This document shows, piece after piece, positions 25,492 through 35,031 of a DNA stretch of 64,000 nt. A program made the position numbers and the translations under genes. The notes under the pieces were generated by a model, which saw only the letters and a program-made list of their open reading frames with translations, was not told the origin of the DNA and searched no databases. The stretch is from positions 186,001 to 250,000 of the forward strand of contig NZ_SPSB01000004.1 of the NCBI RefSeq assembly GCF_004571135.1. The letters run 5' to 3'. Source of the stretch: Algoriphagus kandeliae (lineage in GTDB: Bacteria; Bacteroidota; Bacteroidia; Cytophagales; Cyclobacteriaceae). The stretch's first letter is position 1. Every line of letters starts with the position of its first letter.

Positions 25492-26403
25492 ATGAACATT
25501 TCTTTCAACCAACTTCGAGCGCTACATGCTGTAGCCCAATACGAAAGTATTACCAAGGCTGCTAAATCATTGGACATGACACAGCCGGCTGTTTCAATGC
25601 AACTTAAGAATCTTCAGGATCAATTTGATGTACCCTTGACAGAAATGATCGGTAAAAAGGTACACATTACTGAATTCGGAAATGAATTGGTAGAAATTAC
25701 GGATCGGATTTTTGAAGAGCTTGGACAAATCGAGCAGCGAATGCTGGAATTGAAAGGCTTATTGGCTGGAAAAATTCGCATTTCATCGGTATCCACGGGA
25801 AAGTACATTATCCCCTACCTCATGGCTGAATTCATGAAGCTCCACCCTCATGTGGAGATTAGCCTTGAAGTTTCTAATCGATATAAAGTTCTCGCTCACC
25901 TGGAAGAAAACAGTACCGACCTTGCTTTGGTATCTATTTCACCGGAAGATATGGATTTGGAAACTTTGACTTTGGCGGACAACAAATGGTACTTAGTCGC
26001 CTCTCCTGAACATGCTGAAAAATATCAGAAACTAATTGAAGAAAATAATTGGCAAAAAATCCCATTCATTTTGCGGGAAAAAGGATCTGGAACTCGTGTC
26101 ATGATGGAGAAATTTTTCGAGAACCTAGACATCACCATTCAAAGTAAAATGGAATTGGCCACCAATGAAGCCGTAAAACAAGCTGTGATGGCAGGATTGG
26201 GTGCTACGATATTATCCCAATATTCCATACGAAAAGAAATCCCGCAGGGAAGGATTAAAATTTTGGAGGTTGAGGGTCTTCCCCTTGAAGCCGATTGGAA
26301 ATTAGTTTGGCTCCGTCAAAAAAAACACTCTCCTGCAGTTCTTGCTTTCATTCGGTGGATTTCTGAAAACCATGAGGAAGCATTTAAACGCCTTCTGACC
26401 TAA
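25492..26403 (+). CDS. LysR family transcriptional regulator (CbbR/CmpR-like)
   Basis: The 303-residue protein has an N-terminal winged helix-turn-helix (FNQLRALHAVAQYESITKAA, with AVSMQLKNLQ in the recognition helix) and a C-terminal periplasmic-binding-like effector domain from about residue 90. The overall sequence is of the CbbR/CmpR/CysB-like group that controls carbon assimilation. It is divergent from the SbtA-like transporter gene with 85 bases between the ATGs and is likely its regulator. Confidence 0.92.
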   Translation: MNISFNQLRALHAVAQYESITKAAKSLDMTQPAVSMQLKNLQDQFDVPLTEMIGKKVHITEFGNELVEITDRIFEELGQIEQRMLELKGLLAGKIRISSVSTGKYIIPYLMAEFMKLHPHVEISLEVSNRYKVLAHLEENSTDLALVSISPEDMDLETLTLADNKWYLVASPEHAEKYQKLIEENNWQKIPFILREKGSGTRVMMEKFFENLDITIQSKMELATNEAVKQAVMAGLGATILSQYSIRKEIPQGRIKILEVEGLPLEADWKLVWLRQKKHSPAVLAFIRWISENHEEAFKRLLT

Positions 26404-26434
26404 GCTTTCAATCCTCTGCCTGAAGGAAAAGCCC

Positions 26435-26442
26435 TATATTTG
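26435..26442 (+). promoter_or_regulatory. Predicted fabD -7 promoter box
   Basis: TATATTTG is a perfect TAnnTTTG match, 20 bases before the ATG at 26463. A clear TTG at -33 is not seen. The site lies in the 59-base gap after lysR. Confidence 0.5.
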
Positions 26443-26462
26443 TGCCAACCAAATTAAAACAC

Positions 26463-27338
26463 ATGAAAGCATTTGTTTTTCCAGGGCAGGGAGCCCAATT
26501 CCCGGGAATGGGAAAGGATCTGTACGAAAACAATCCAAAGGCAAAGGAATTGTTCGAACAAGCCAATGATATTCTGGGATTCCGGATCACCGATGTGATG
26601 TTTGAGGGAACTGCCGAAGAGCTAAAGCAAACACAAGTCACTCAGCCCGCAATTTTTCTACATTCTGTAATTTTGGCTAAAACCACACCTGATTTCAATC
26701 CGGATATGGTGGCAGGTCATTCCTTGGGTGAATTTTCTGCTTTGGTTGCCAATGGAGTATTGGCTTTCGAAGACGGATTAAAACTTGTCTATCAAAGAGC
26801 TATGGCCATGCAAGAAGCTTGTGAAATCAATCCCTCCGCCATGGCTGCAATTCTAGGTTTGGATGACGAAAAAGTGGAAGAAATATGCGCCAGTATAGAA
26901 GGTGAAATTGTTGTTCCAGCTAATTACAACTGTCCGGGTCAATTGGTAATTTCTGGATCCAACAAAGGAATCGAAATAGCCTGCGAAAAAATGAAAGAGG
27001 CCGGTGCAAAAAGAGCCCTTCCACTTCCTGTAGGAGGAGCTTTCCACTCTCCGTTGATGGAACCTGCTCGCGAAAAACTCCAAAAGGCTATCGAGAACAC
27101 TTCCTTTAATCCTGGCACATGCCCAATCTATCAAAATGTAAGCACTACAGCTGTGACAGATGTAAATGAAATCAAGGTCAACTTGATTGCGCAGCTTACC
27201 GCCCCGGTAAAATGGACACAATCAGTGAGAAATATGGTACAAGACGGCGCTACTGAATTCGTAGAATGTGGACCGGGTAAAGTCCTTCAGGGATTAGTCA
27301 AAAAAATCCACCCAGAAGCAATAGTCTCTGGTTTATAA
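26463..27338 (+). CDS. fabD: Malonyl-CoA:acyl carrier protein transacylase
   Basis: FabD loads malonyl groups onto acyl carrier protein for fatty acid synthesis. The nucleophile motif GHSLGE has Ser87 and the active-site His195 lies in GGAFHSPLMEP; the N-terminal FPGQGAQFPGMG is also characteristic. The 291-residue length is standard. The ATG at 26463 is chosen over a GTG at 26442, which overlaps the promoter box and adds an unlikely leader. The gene stands alone here and ends in a strong terminator. Confidence 0.96.
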   Translation: MKAFVFPGQGAQFPGMGKDLYENNPKAKELFEQANDILGFRITDVMFEGTAEELKQTQVTQPAIFLHSVILAKTTPDFNPDMVAGHSLGEFSALVANGVLAFEDGLKLVYQRAMAMQEACEINPSAMAAILGLDDEKVEEICASIEGEIVVPANYNCPGQLVISGSNKGIEIACEKMKEAGAKRALPLPVGGAFHSPLMEPAREKLQKAIENTSFNPGTCPIYQNVSTTAVTDVNEIKVNLIAQLTAPVKWTQSVRNMVQDGATEFVECGPGKVLQGLVKKIHPEAIVSGL

Positions 27339-27344
27339 AATTTA

Positions 27345-27373
27345 AGACCTGCCTTCTAGCAGGTCTTTTTTTT
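27345..27373 (+). terminator. Terminator after fabD
   Basis: AGACCTGC (27345-27352) pairs with GCAGGTCT (27359-27366), loop CTTCTA, followed by eight T residues. The T-run overlaps the end of the convergent DUF3667 gene. Confidence 0.9.
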
Positions 27374-28211
27374 ATACCATCCAATAGGAAAACCAAAATA
27401 GAATAAACCTGTAAATGATAAAGCTAGGGATCACCCACAAGGCTAAAACCAGACTTTTCCATGCAGACTCCCATTTTGTAATCTGAAAAGCCCGCTTCAT
27501 TTGGAAAAACCCATAAACCCAAATGGCAATAAAAAAGATTATACTGAGAGAAATCTCATTGAAAAACCACCCAAAACCGGAATTGAAATAATTCTTTAGG
27601 AATAGAAATATACCTGGTACTAAAACCAAGAATATTAGAATATAGAAGCTGTAGAAGTAAGCTGACTCTGCCAGGAAGTCTAAGAAATAAAGATCCTTTC
27701 TTTTCCAATACAACAACCTCAAAACAGCCCCCTGCATAATCACCAAAACTATCAACAAAAGTTTAGCGTTGGATTCCGATTTCTTTTCAAAACTCAGCCT
27801 AAACTCTTCCATACTTATGTTCATATTCTGAACCCTTTCCTCTACAACAGGCCGAATCAAAGAACTGTAGGGCAAACCAGTCATTTGGATTGAAAGAGAA
27901 GTATTAAAAGTTGAAATCAGTGGAAAAATGAAATAGATAAGGTTCGCGAAAAAGAATAGCTGAACAGGTGAAAGATATTTTTTCCGTACACCCTTGATAA
28001 ATGATCTTGTCAATTCACCGGGCTGGGATACTAGGAGTTTGATAGTTTTGAAAAATTTACCATCTGCCACAAAAATGGAAGCGATCAATTCTTCAAAAAA
28101 CTGCCTTAAGTTTTTATCCTTTGGACTTACTTTCTTTTCTCCACATTGATGACAAAACTGGCCATGAAGAGATATACCACAAGCAGGACAATTTTCAGTC
28201 TGAACCTCCAT
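27372..28211 (-). CDS. DUF3667 membrane protein with N-terminal zinc ribbon
   Basis: The 279-residue protein begins with a CPxCG...CHQCG zinc ribbon (residues 9-29) and an RQFFEEL segment, the DUF3667 domain, followed by four or five transmembrane helices (from about residue 85). The family is confined largely to Bacteroidota and its function is unknown. It sits between fabD and an MFS gene as an apparent single gene, with a possible -7 box CAAAAGTA (reverse of TACTTTTG) at 28259-28266. Confidence 0.85.
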   Translation of the reverse strand: MEVQTENCPACGISLHGQFCHQCGEKKVSPKDKNLRQFFEELIASIFVADGKFFKTIKLLVSQPGELTRSFIKGVRKKYLSPVQLFFFANLIYFIFPLISTFNTSLSIQMTGLPYSSLIRPVVEERVQNMNISMEEFRLSFEKKSESNAKLLLIVLVIMQGAVLRLLYWKRKDLYFLDFLAESAYFYSFYILIFLVLVPGIFLFLKNYFNSGFGWFFNEISLSIIFFIAIWVYGFFQMKRAFQITKWESAWKSLVLALWVIPSFIIYRFILFWFSYWMV

Positions 28212-28274
28212 GAATGAATGATTGCGAACTGATTAATTTCCCGAAAATTCTCCTAAATCAAAAGTAAAAAAGGA

Positions 28275-29462
28275 TCAACTTACCACCTTCACCCTTCTTG
28301 CCAAAGGAATACAAAGAAGACTAAACCCAATTGCCAAATAGCCAACTATATTATAATTCGTTAATTGACCAGCAGCATTTTCCCCGATAATCATCCCAGC
28401 AATGAGAGAAGCGAGACCTGTTGCCAATTGTTGAATAGCAGAATTAAAACTCAAAAAGCTCCCTCTATTTTCAGGTTTTGCAGTCCCAGTAATGATTGCT
28501 GCAGCTGGGACATATCGTCCATTGGAAGTCACAAAAAACATGGTAGAAACCATTAAAACAAACGGAATTGGAGTGACACCCAAATGCGTGATGATTGCAA
28601 TCGGAATTACATTCAACGTCATAAAAATGGTGAAAATCCGAAGCTTCCCATATTTGTCGGACATTTTACCCACCCAAGGAGAAGTGAAGATAGTAAAAGC
28701 ACCTCCTGCCATGTAAATGTATGTCAGCTGTAACTCCGTAAATCCCACATTAGCTACCGTGTATGGACTCAAAAAAGGAATGATCATAAACTGACCAAAC
28801 ATCATCATCACTGAAAGGGTGATTGCACGCATTTGATTGGGGTTACTAGTCACTCGGCGTACCACCACCATAGGATGTGGGCGCTGAAGTTCTTGCTCCA
28901 AATGACCTGAGATGCTTGGAATAAATTTGAAAATCATTCCCAGGCTGATAAAGGAAAGTGCTGTCAATATGAAGAATGGGGTATGCCAATCGGATAAACC
29001 TGCCAAAAACAAACCCAAAGGAACCCCTAAAACCGAGGCAACAGAAAATGCGGCCATTACCAAACCCATTGCTCTTCCCCTTCTGACATCGGGAATTACA
29101 TCTCCAATAATTGCTAAAATCAAAGCAGAGGTCAATCCCCCAAAAAGTCCCGATAGGATTCGTGCCATTAATAATATGAAATAGCTGGGTGATAGTGCAC
29201 AGCCTAAGGTAGCGATGGTAAATCCCACATAAACCCAAAGGAGAATTTGCTTTCGGTCAAACCGATCCAAAAAAAAGGCTCCAAAGAAACTCGAAACTCC
29301 TGCGCTAAAGGTGTAGGAAGAAACCAATAGCCCAAACTCACTAGGTGAAATTTCAAAAATCCGCATTAACTGTGGGCCAAGTGGCATCAGGATCATAAAA
29401 TCCACGATATGGATGAAATTGATCGCCGCCAAAGTCCAAAGCAGTAACTTTTCCTTATTCAT
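28275..29462 (-). CDS. MFS transporter (drug:H+ antiporter-1 type)
   Basis: This 395-residue protein has twelve transmembrane helices in two halves with the MFS motif FFLDRFDRKQ between helices 2 and 3 and GDVIPDVRRGRAMG between 4 and 5. It resembles the AraJ/Bcr-like DHA1 exporters. No binding site, regulator or periplasmic partner is adjacent, so the substrate is unknown. It stands alone: 63 bases separate it from DUF3667 and 81 from nnr. Confidence 0.88.
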   Translation of the reverse strand: MNKEKLLLWTLAAINFIHIVDFMILMPLGPQLMRIFEISPSEFGLLVSSYTFSAGVSSFFGAFFLDRFDRKQILLWVYVGFTIATLGCALSPSYFILLMARILSGLFGGLTSALILAIIGDVIPDVRRGRAMGLVMAAFSVASVLGVPLGLFLAGLSDWHTPFFILTALSFISLGMIFKFIPSISGHLEQELQRPHPMVVVRRVTSNPNQMRAITLSVMMMFGQFMIIPFLSPYTVANVGFTELQLTYIYMAGGAFTIFTSPWVGKMSDKYGKLRIFTIFMTLNVIPIAIITHLGVTPIPFVLMVSTMFFVTSNGRYVPAAAIITGTAKPENRGSFLSFNSAIQQLATGLASLIAGMIIGENAAGQLTNYNIVGYLAIGFSLLCIPLARRVKVVS

Positions 29463-29543
29463 AAAAATACTTTAGCCCAAAACCTCATTTTCATGAGTAT
29501 AGTTTACTGTGTTTCTCCTTTATTTTTCGACCGATAGAATCAA

Positions 29544-31013
29544 TTATTCAATTCCTAAAACGCGATATGTTTCAGGAATCTTTTCAATAATATCCGTAGC
29601 TATGGTCCCACGTTTATTCAATTCTCCCGCTAATTGTCCTGCCAAACCATGATGAAATACTCCACAAATGGCTGCATTTTCCGGTGAATACCCCATTCCC
29701 AAATATGCTGTCAACATTCCAGTCAAGGCGTCTCCCGAACCGCCTGTTGCCATAAAGGGAGAGCCCGAACTATTGAATAATTGTCGACCATCGGGCAATG
29801 AAATGAGCGTATTTGCACCCTTGAGCACTAAGATGATTCGATATTTTTGAGAGAATTCTTTTGCTTGTTTTATTCGGTCAAGATGATTTTCTGCCCTCCC
29901 TACCAAGCGTTCAAACTCACCGATATGCGGAGTCAAAATGGAATTAGATGGGATTTTTTCCAATAATTCTGGATTTCGAGCCAACACGTTCAGTGCATCT
30001 GCATCCAAAACCATGGGTTTTTGGAAATTCTTAAATAAGGATTCGAGTAAGAGTTTCCGCTGCTCTATTCCCCAGCCCGGACCTATTCCAATTGCATCAT
30101 AATATTCCGGATTGGCAACCAATCCCCAAGAAGCCATAGCTTCCGGAACGGCTGTTTGGATGATCTCTCTTTCAGACTCTTCGATATGCGCACTAACCAA
30201 TCCGGCACCGGTTCGAAGAGCGCTCTTCGAAGCCATTATCATCGCTCCCATTTTTCCAGGACTTCCCCCTACCAGTAATATTTTACCAAAATCACCTTTG
30301 TGAGAAAAACGATTAAATTTTCGATGTAAAGGAAGCACGTCCTTTTGTTGAATAAAAAAATAATCAGAATCAAACTCCTGATAGAGCGATTCATTGATCC
30401 CAATATCCACCACTTCCAGTTCTCCAACAAAACTTGCATTCTCAGGAAGCAAAAGAGCTAGCTTCGGAAAGGCAAATGTGATCGTATAATCGGCTTTTAC
30501 CACATCTAAACTTCCAACCCCTTCGGCCTGAAGTCCACTTGGAATATCTACGGCTATTTTGATTCCAGAAAAGGAATTGAACTTCTGAATTAAATCGCGT
30601 GCCTCATCTCGTAGATCTCCTTTCAAACCCACTCCCAAATAAGAATCGATGAAAATCCCATCCTTTGAAGTGGAAAAAACTTTCCAATTGATCAAACTGA
30701 CCTCTTTTGGGAGTTTTTCAAGGTTGGTTTCTGCGTCAGGACTCAGGCTTGAATTTTCATCAAAACAGGCAATTACATTGACTTTCCAACCTTTTTCGGA
30801 CAAAAGTCTAGCAATTGCCAATCCGTCTCCTCCATTATTTCCTGCCCCCGCATATACAAAGACGTCTTTGGCCCTTTCAAACCCTTTTACCAAAAACCAA
30901 TTACAAAAACCTCGAGCAGCTCGCTCCATCAAATCATAGCCTGATTCCCCACTTCGTTCCACATGAAGTTGATCCAGTTTTTTGACCGATTCCCCTTGTA
31001 AAATGCGAATCAT
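29544..31013 (-). CDS. nnr: Bifunctional NAD(P)H-hydrate epimerase/dehydratase
   Basis: The enzyme repairs hydrated NAD(P)H. The N-terminal YjeF_N epimerase domain (residues 1-215, with GAGNNGGDGLAIARLL near 57) is fused to a C-terminal YjeF/carbohydrate kinase-like dehydratase domain (about 225-489, with KGANTLI and TGGSGDALTGMLTAYL). The 489-residue fusion is the usual bacterial form. The gene begins 4 bases after the stop of the UMF1 transporter gene, so the two are probably co-transcribed. Confidence 0.95.
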   Translation of the reverse strand: MIRILQGESVKKLDQLHVERSGESGYDLMERAARGFCNWFLVKGFERAKDVFVYAGAGNNGGDGLAIARLLSEKGWKVNVIACFDENSSLSPDAETNLEKLPKEVSLINWKVFSTSKDGIFIDSYLGVGLKGDLRDEARDLIQKFNSFSGIKIAVDIPSGLQAEGVGSLDVVKADYTITFAFPKLALLLPENASFVGELEVVDIGINESLYQEFDSDYFFIQQKDVLPLHRKFNRFSHKGDFGKILLVGGSPGKMGAMIMASKSALRTGAGLVSAHIEESEREIIQTAVPEAMASWGLVANPEYYDAIGIGPGWGIEQRKLLLESLFKNFQKPMVLDADALNVLARNPELLEKIPSNSILTPHIGEFERLVGRAENHLDRIKQAKEFSQKYRIILVLKGANTLISLPDGRQLFNSSGSPFMATGGSGDALTGMLTAYLGMGYSPENAAICGVFHHGLAGQLAGELNKRGTIATDIIEKIPETYRVLGIE

Positions 31014-31017
31014 TTTT

Positions 31018-32331
31018 TCAAGCTGCTTTGATGGATAAATCCTTTTTCGGAATGCTAACTAACAGAAGGAAGCCTAAGCCAACTAAGAAGAATATACCCA
31101 AGGAAAGGGCAGAATTCCGCATGCTCCCAGTCAATTGCTCTATTATTCCATAGGAGAAAGTTCCGAGTACAATGGCGATTTTTTCAGTGACATCATAAAA
31201 ACTAAAGAAACTAGCATGGTCCGTGGTGGTTTCAGGAATCAATTTTGAAAATGTAGATCGGGAAAGCGATTGAATTCCCCCCATTACTAATCCCACCACG
31301 AAAGCCAAAGCAAAAAACTCATACACATTGTAGACATAATAAGCAGCACCACAGATTAAGGTCCAAATTAGAACCATAATTACCAAGCTGGTTTTGTTGC
31401 CAAATCGTTTTGAAATAAAAGCAAAAAGGTAACTCCCAATGATGGCCACAAATTGGATAATCAAAATAGTCATGATTAATTGAGCTCCAGGAAGACCCAA
31501 TTCCTTATCTCCAAATGTCGCTGCCAGATACATGACTGTTTGTACACCCATGGAATAAAAGAAAAAAGAAGCCAAAAATTTATTCATCACGGGCATGGTT
31601 CTTAATTGTGCAAATACCTTACGAATTTCCTGATAGCCGTGAAATAGCAATTCTCTTTTGAGCTTTTTATTGTATGGGTTTTTGGGTAAAACGCGGAAAG
31701 GAATCTGTGAAAATCCTGCCCACCAAATACCTGTAATTAAAAAGGATAATCTAGCTGCCATACCTCCTTCCGGAATTCCAAAAACACCCGGCATCTGAAT
31801 CATTGCCAAGTTTAAAACCAATAATATCACACTTCCAATATACCCTAGTGCGAAACCTTTGGCACTGAGCAAGTCATATTCATCTTCTTTAGATATTTCA
31901 GGCAAGAAAGCATTGTAAAACACGATACTTCCAGCATATCCAACGCTGGCTGTTACACTACAAAGAATCCCCCACTCTAGATTTTCACCTTCAAAAAAGA
32001 AAAGCCCAATACAGGCTATAGAGCCTAGGTAGGCGAAGAATTTCATGAATTCCAGCTTTTTCCCACTTGAATCAGCAATCCCTGATAACAAAGGAGAAAC
32101 CAAAGCAATAATCAAAAAGGAGAAAGAAATAGAATAAGAGTATAAGACTGTATTGATAATCTCATATCCGAAAAAAGAAACAATCTCCGAACCATCAATT
32201 CCTTTTGTCACTGAATTATAATAGACGGGGAAGATCGTGGAAGTTATAACGAGACTATAGACCGAGTTGGCCCAATCGTACATAGCCCAAGCATTTTGGA
32301 GCTTTTTTCTATTGGTGGTGATTACAGACAT
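31018..32331 (-). CDS. MFS transporter, UMF1 (Atg22-like) family
   Basis: The 437-residue protein has about twelve transmembrane helices and the family hallmark near the N-terminus (WAMYDWANSVYSLVITSTIFP). The family includes fungal Atg22 and many Bacteroidota proteins of unknown substrate. It follows the ExbD terminator at 32340-32368 by eight bases, so it probably has its own start of transcription. The downstream nnr gene is 4 bases away. Confidence 0.88.
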   Translation of the reverse strand: MSVITTNRKKLQNAWAMYDWANSVYSLVITSTIFPVYYNSVTKGIDGSEIVSFFGYEIINTVLYSYSISFSFLIIALVSPLLSGIADSSGKKLEFMKFFAYLGSIACIGLFFFEGENLEWGILCSVTASVGYAGSIVFYNAFLPEISKEDEYDLLSAKGFALGYIGSVILLVLNLAMIQMPGVFGIPEGGMAARLSFLITGIWWAGFSQIPFRVLPKNPYNKKLKRELLFHGYQEIRKVFAQLRTMPVMNKFLASFFFYSMGVQTVMYLAATFGDKELGLPGAQLIMTILIIQFVAIIGSYLFAFISKRFGNKTSLVIMVLIWTLICGAAYYVYNVYEFFALAFVVGLVMGGIQSLSRSTFSKLIPETTTDHASFFSFYDVTEKIAIVLGTFSYGIIEQLTGSMRNSALSLGIFFLVGLGFLLLVSIPKKDLSIKAA

Positions 32332-32339
32332 AGCGAAAC

Positions 32340-32368
32340 AAAAAAAGCTACTTCCGAAGAAGTAGCTT
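32340..32368 (-). terminator. Terminator of the exbB-exbD operon
   Basis: On the minus strand AAGCTACTTC (plus 32359-32368) and GAAGTAGCTT (plus 32345-32354) form a 10-bp stem with a TTCG loop, followed by a T-run. Confidence 0.9.
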
Positions 32369-32390
32369 TCAATATAAAGATTATTGGGAA

Positions 32391-32855
32391 TTAATTGCGA
32401 ACTACCTTTCCGACAGATGCATATAGCACACGTCGAGCGTCAGCCTCTCTTAATTCAGTTTGCACATCAGAGATAGGTCCCATTTTCACATCTTTATCCA
32501 CCTTCATAGAGATGGTGATCATTCCACGATCTGCTTCAGGTAAAGCATCACGCTCACGGTTAACCCACTGAACGATATCAGTTGTATTCATCAACGCATC
32601 ATTTGCCTGAACTCTAGGCTCAGATCCATAAAGCGCTGTGTTTTTAGGCTTACCGATATAGATGTAAGAAATAAGGGTTTTCTTTTGCAATTTCTGAAGC
32701 TGGGTAGCTTGCGGAATTTTCTGCTCTACCAAGATCTCCTGCTCTCTCAATACTGTCGTCACCATGAAGAAGAACAACAGCATGAAGATAATGTCAGGAA
32801 GAGCTGAGGTAGGGATACTTTCCGAGGTTTTCGTCTTTTTCTTAAACTTTGCCAT
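32391..32855 (-). CDS. ExbD/TolR family protein (second copy)
   Basis: From the ATG at 32855 (MAKFKKKTK) the protein has 154 residues: a short cytoplasmic basic tail, one transmembrane helix (IPTSALPDIIFMLLFFFMVTTV) with the proton-path aspartate, and a periplasmic domain. It is the last gene of a proton-motor operon. Its ATG is 2 bases before the end of the other ExbD (32857), so the two are coupled. An upstream start at 32885 would overlap the first ExbD. Confidence 0.9.
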   Translation of the reverse strand: MAKFKKKTKTSESIPTSALPDIIFMLLFFFMVTTVLREQEILVEQKIPQATQLQKLQKKTLISYIYIGKPKNTALYGSEPRVQANDALMNTTDIVQWVNRERDALPEADRGMITISMKVDKDVKMGPISDVQTELREADARRVLYASVGKVVRN

Positions 32856-32856
32856 A

Positions 32857-33489
32857 TCAACTACCGATTTTATCAGGTTCTGCAATAGAAATCGCCATTG
32901 GGATTCCTTCTTTTCCTTTATCGATCAATGCCTCTTCGGCTTCATCTTTACCCGTTAGCGTTCGGTATTCATCCGTATCAAGATTAACACGCTCCGCATA
33001 GATATCGAAGTATGCTTTTTTAGCCAAATCGAAAACTTCCAAGAATTTTTCATAAGAAGTACCACGGTTTGTCTTGATGGAAACTACCGCTTCACCAGGG
33101 TGGTCAGATGATTCAGGATCTCTTTTAGCCTGAGCTCGCAACGATGCAGGAAGAGAGTTGAACAAAGCCTGTGCATCCTCATCAGGTGCACCGAAATTCA
33201 AGACAAATAGCTTGATTTCTTCGTCCAATCCATCAGCATTTTCACGATACTCACCCTCTACTAGCAAATCGTCATTAGCGTTTACCAAAATGGTAAAGAT
33301 GTTTCGCTCATTCTTGTCGATTTCTGGTGGGGGATTATTCGGATCCAACTTCGGAGGAAGGACGTTCAAAATACCCTTGTCCGAAGCGATCGTTGTCGTC
33401 ACGAGAAAGAAAATCAACAACAGGAAGGCGATATCCGCCATGGATCCTGCGTTAACTTCCTGACTCATTCTGCTTTTACTTTTAGCCAT
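32857..33489 (-). CDS. ExbD/TolR family protein (first copy)
   Basis: The protein has 210 residues with a transmembrane helix around residues 15-35 containing the membrane aspartate of the family (NAGSMADIAFLLLIFFLVTT) and a long periplasmic region of acidic character. It forms, with ExbB and the second ExbD, the proton channel that energises a TonB- or Tol-like system; no tonB lies in the window. It is 2 bases after the small membrane protein gene. Confidence 0.9.
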   Translation of the reverse strand: MAKSKSRMSQEVNAGSMADIAFLLLIFFLVTTTIASDKGILNVLPPKLDPNNPPPEIDKNERNIFTILVNANDDLLVEGEYRENADGLDEEIKLFVLNFGAPDEDAQALFNSLPASLRAQAKRDPESSDHPGEAVVSIKTNRGTSYEKFLEVFDLAKKAYFDIYAERVNLDTDEYRTLTGKDEAEEALIDKGKEGIPMAISIAEPDKIGS

Positions 33490-33491
33490 AA

Positions 33492-33821
33492 TTACTTAAT
33501 AGCTTTATTCAATTCAGTAAATACAATACCTACAAGAGCAACGATTGCTAAAACGTAGGTGGTGATCAACATACCTCCCACAAATTGTGAACCTGTAGGA
33601 GTCAAGTTAAAGGGTTCTGCTTCGAATTTTGGAAGTACCTCATTGCTTGATACTGAATAGGCAATGAAGAACAACACAGCGATGGCAATGATCCCCACGA
33701 CAGTCTTCAGCAAAGATTTCGGATTGTCCAATGACTTGATTAAAGGCATAACAATCGCGAAGAAAGCACCGAAGATGACTAGACCATATCCAACGTATAG
33801 GAAAATGTCATAAGTATCCAT
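33492..33821 (-). CDS. Small membrane protein of the ExbB/ExbD operon
   Basis: The 109-residue protein has three hydrophobic helices (about 6-27, 39-58 and 80-102), no recognised catalytic motif, and lies between ExbB and the first ExbD. Such a small membrane protein in this position is regular in Bacteroidota ExbBD operons. Its role is unknown; an accessory subunit of the motor is likely but unproven. Confidence 0.75.
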   Translation of the reverse strand: MDTYDIFLYVGYGLVIFGAFFAIVMPLIKSLDNPKSLLKTVVGIIAIAVLFFIAYSVSSNEVLPKFEAEPFNLTPTGSQFVGGMLITTYVLAIVALVGIVFTELNKAIK

Positions 33822-33881
33822 AATTGTTTCTTCTTTGGAGTTTGACTAATTAAATTATTTGGTACTCGGAATAACTGGGAA

Positions 33882-34691
33882 TTACTTACCAGTCAACTTG
33901 TGCTTCACAAGGATGTCTACCAAAGAGATAGAAGCATCTTCCATGTCATTTACCAAAGAATCGATTTTAGCCACACAGTAGTTGTAGAACAACTGAAGGA
34001 TGATCGCAACAATCAAACCTGCTACGGTAGTCAAAAGGGCGATCTTAATACCACCTGCTACAAGGGATGGAGAGATATCACCAGCTGCTTCGATGGAGTC
34101 GAATGCACCGATCATACCGATTACCGTACCCATGAAACCAAGCATTGGAGCAAGAGAGATGAATAGGGAGATCCAAACAAGACCTTTTTCCAATCGGCCC
34201 ATTTCAACGGATCCATAAGCGATGATAGACTTCTCTACCATTTCGATACCCTCAGAGTATCTCATCAAACCTTGCGTAAAGATGGAAGCAACAGGTCCTT
34301 TAGTGCTTTTTGTTACGTCTTTAGCAGCTTCTACACCTCCGGAAGACAATGCGTCCTCAACTTTAGCTAGAAGCTTCTTGGTATTGGTGGTGGAAAGATT
34401 CAAGGTGATGATTCTTTCCAAAGCTACGGCAAGACCTAGGATCAAACAGATCAATACCGGAGTCATGAAGACAGGGTCACCTTCGATGAACTTCTCTTTT
34501 ACCACCTGGTGGAAGCTTTGCTCCTCTGCTACAATTTCGTCATCGACGATCATAGGAGATGCAGCAGGCTCCTCTGCTACTGGTGTTGTTTCTTCTTGAG
34601 CCGCACTATCGGCTTCTGCTTCTTGTGCGTTAGCGAAAACAGGTGCAAACAAGATACCTGCCAGCATGAACAAAGCGATTAACTTTCTCAT
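33882..34691 (-). CDS. exbB: MotA/TolQ/ExbB proton channel family protein
   Basis: The 269-residue protein has a signal-like N-terminal hydrophobic segment (1-22), a long acidic linker rich in Glu and Ala (23-60), and a C-terminal TolQ/ExbB domain with three helices and the conserved glycine-rich segment (SLFISLAPMLGFMGTVIGMIGAF). It is first in the exbB-small protein-exbD-exbD operon. The N-terminal extension is longer than in the enterobacterial protein, as usual for Bacteroidota. Confidence 0.92.
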   Translation of the reverse strand: MRKLIALFMLAGILFAPVFANAQEAEADSAAQEETTPVAEEPAASPMIVDDEIVAEEQSFHQVVKEKFIEGDPVFMTPVLICLILGLAVALERIITLNLSTTNTKKLLAKVEDALSSGGVEAAKDVTKSTKGPVASIFTQGLMRYSEGIEMVEKSIIAYGSVEMGRLEKGLVWISLFISLAPMLGFMGTVIGMIGAFDSIEAAGDISPSLVAGGIKIALLTTVAGLIVAIILQLFYNYCVAKIDSLVNDMEDASISLVDILVKHKLTGK

Positions 34692-35031
34692 AATGTGAAT
34701 TTTAAATAGACTTTTGATAAAGGTTAAATGGTTTCTAAATTAAAATCGAGTTTTAAAGTTATCATTTTTTGACTTCAAAAAACAATGGGTTCTTTTAGAT
34801 TTTTTGGAAAAATTCAGCTTTTAAGCCTTGAATTAGGCAATTTTTACATGAACGGAAGGTTTTCCTTATATCTAATCGAACCTCACTCTTTCTTAACTCG
34901 CCCCTAAGGTTCGGATTTTTTTCCGAAATCAAAAAGAATTTCTTTTAAGATTCTTTGCAACAGTATTTCATTTCTTTCTTTTCTGATAAACACTCTTAAA
35001 ATCATCCAAAAAGAAAGAAAAATAGAATCGA
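34692..35031. other. Gene-free interval upstream of exbB
   Basis: These 340 bases are AT-rich with many homopolymer runs. I find no coding frame, no tRNA, no strong terminator and no convincing TAnnTTTG promoter in the minus orientation, although the exbB promoter should lie here. A short inverted repeat GCCTTGAATTAGGC lies near 34825. Confidence 0.4.
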
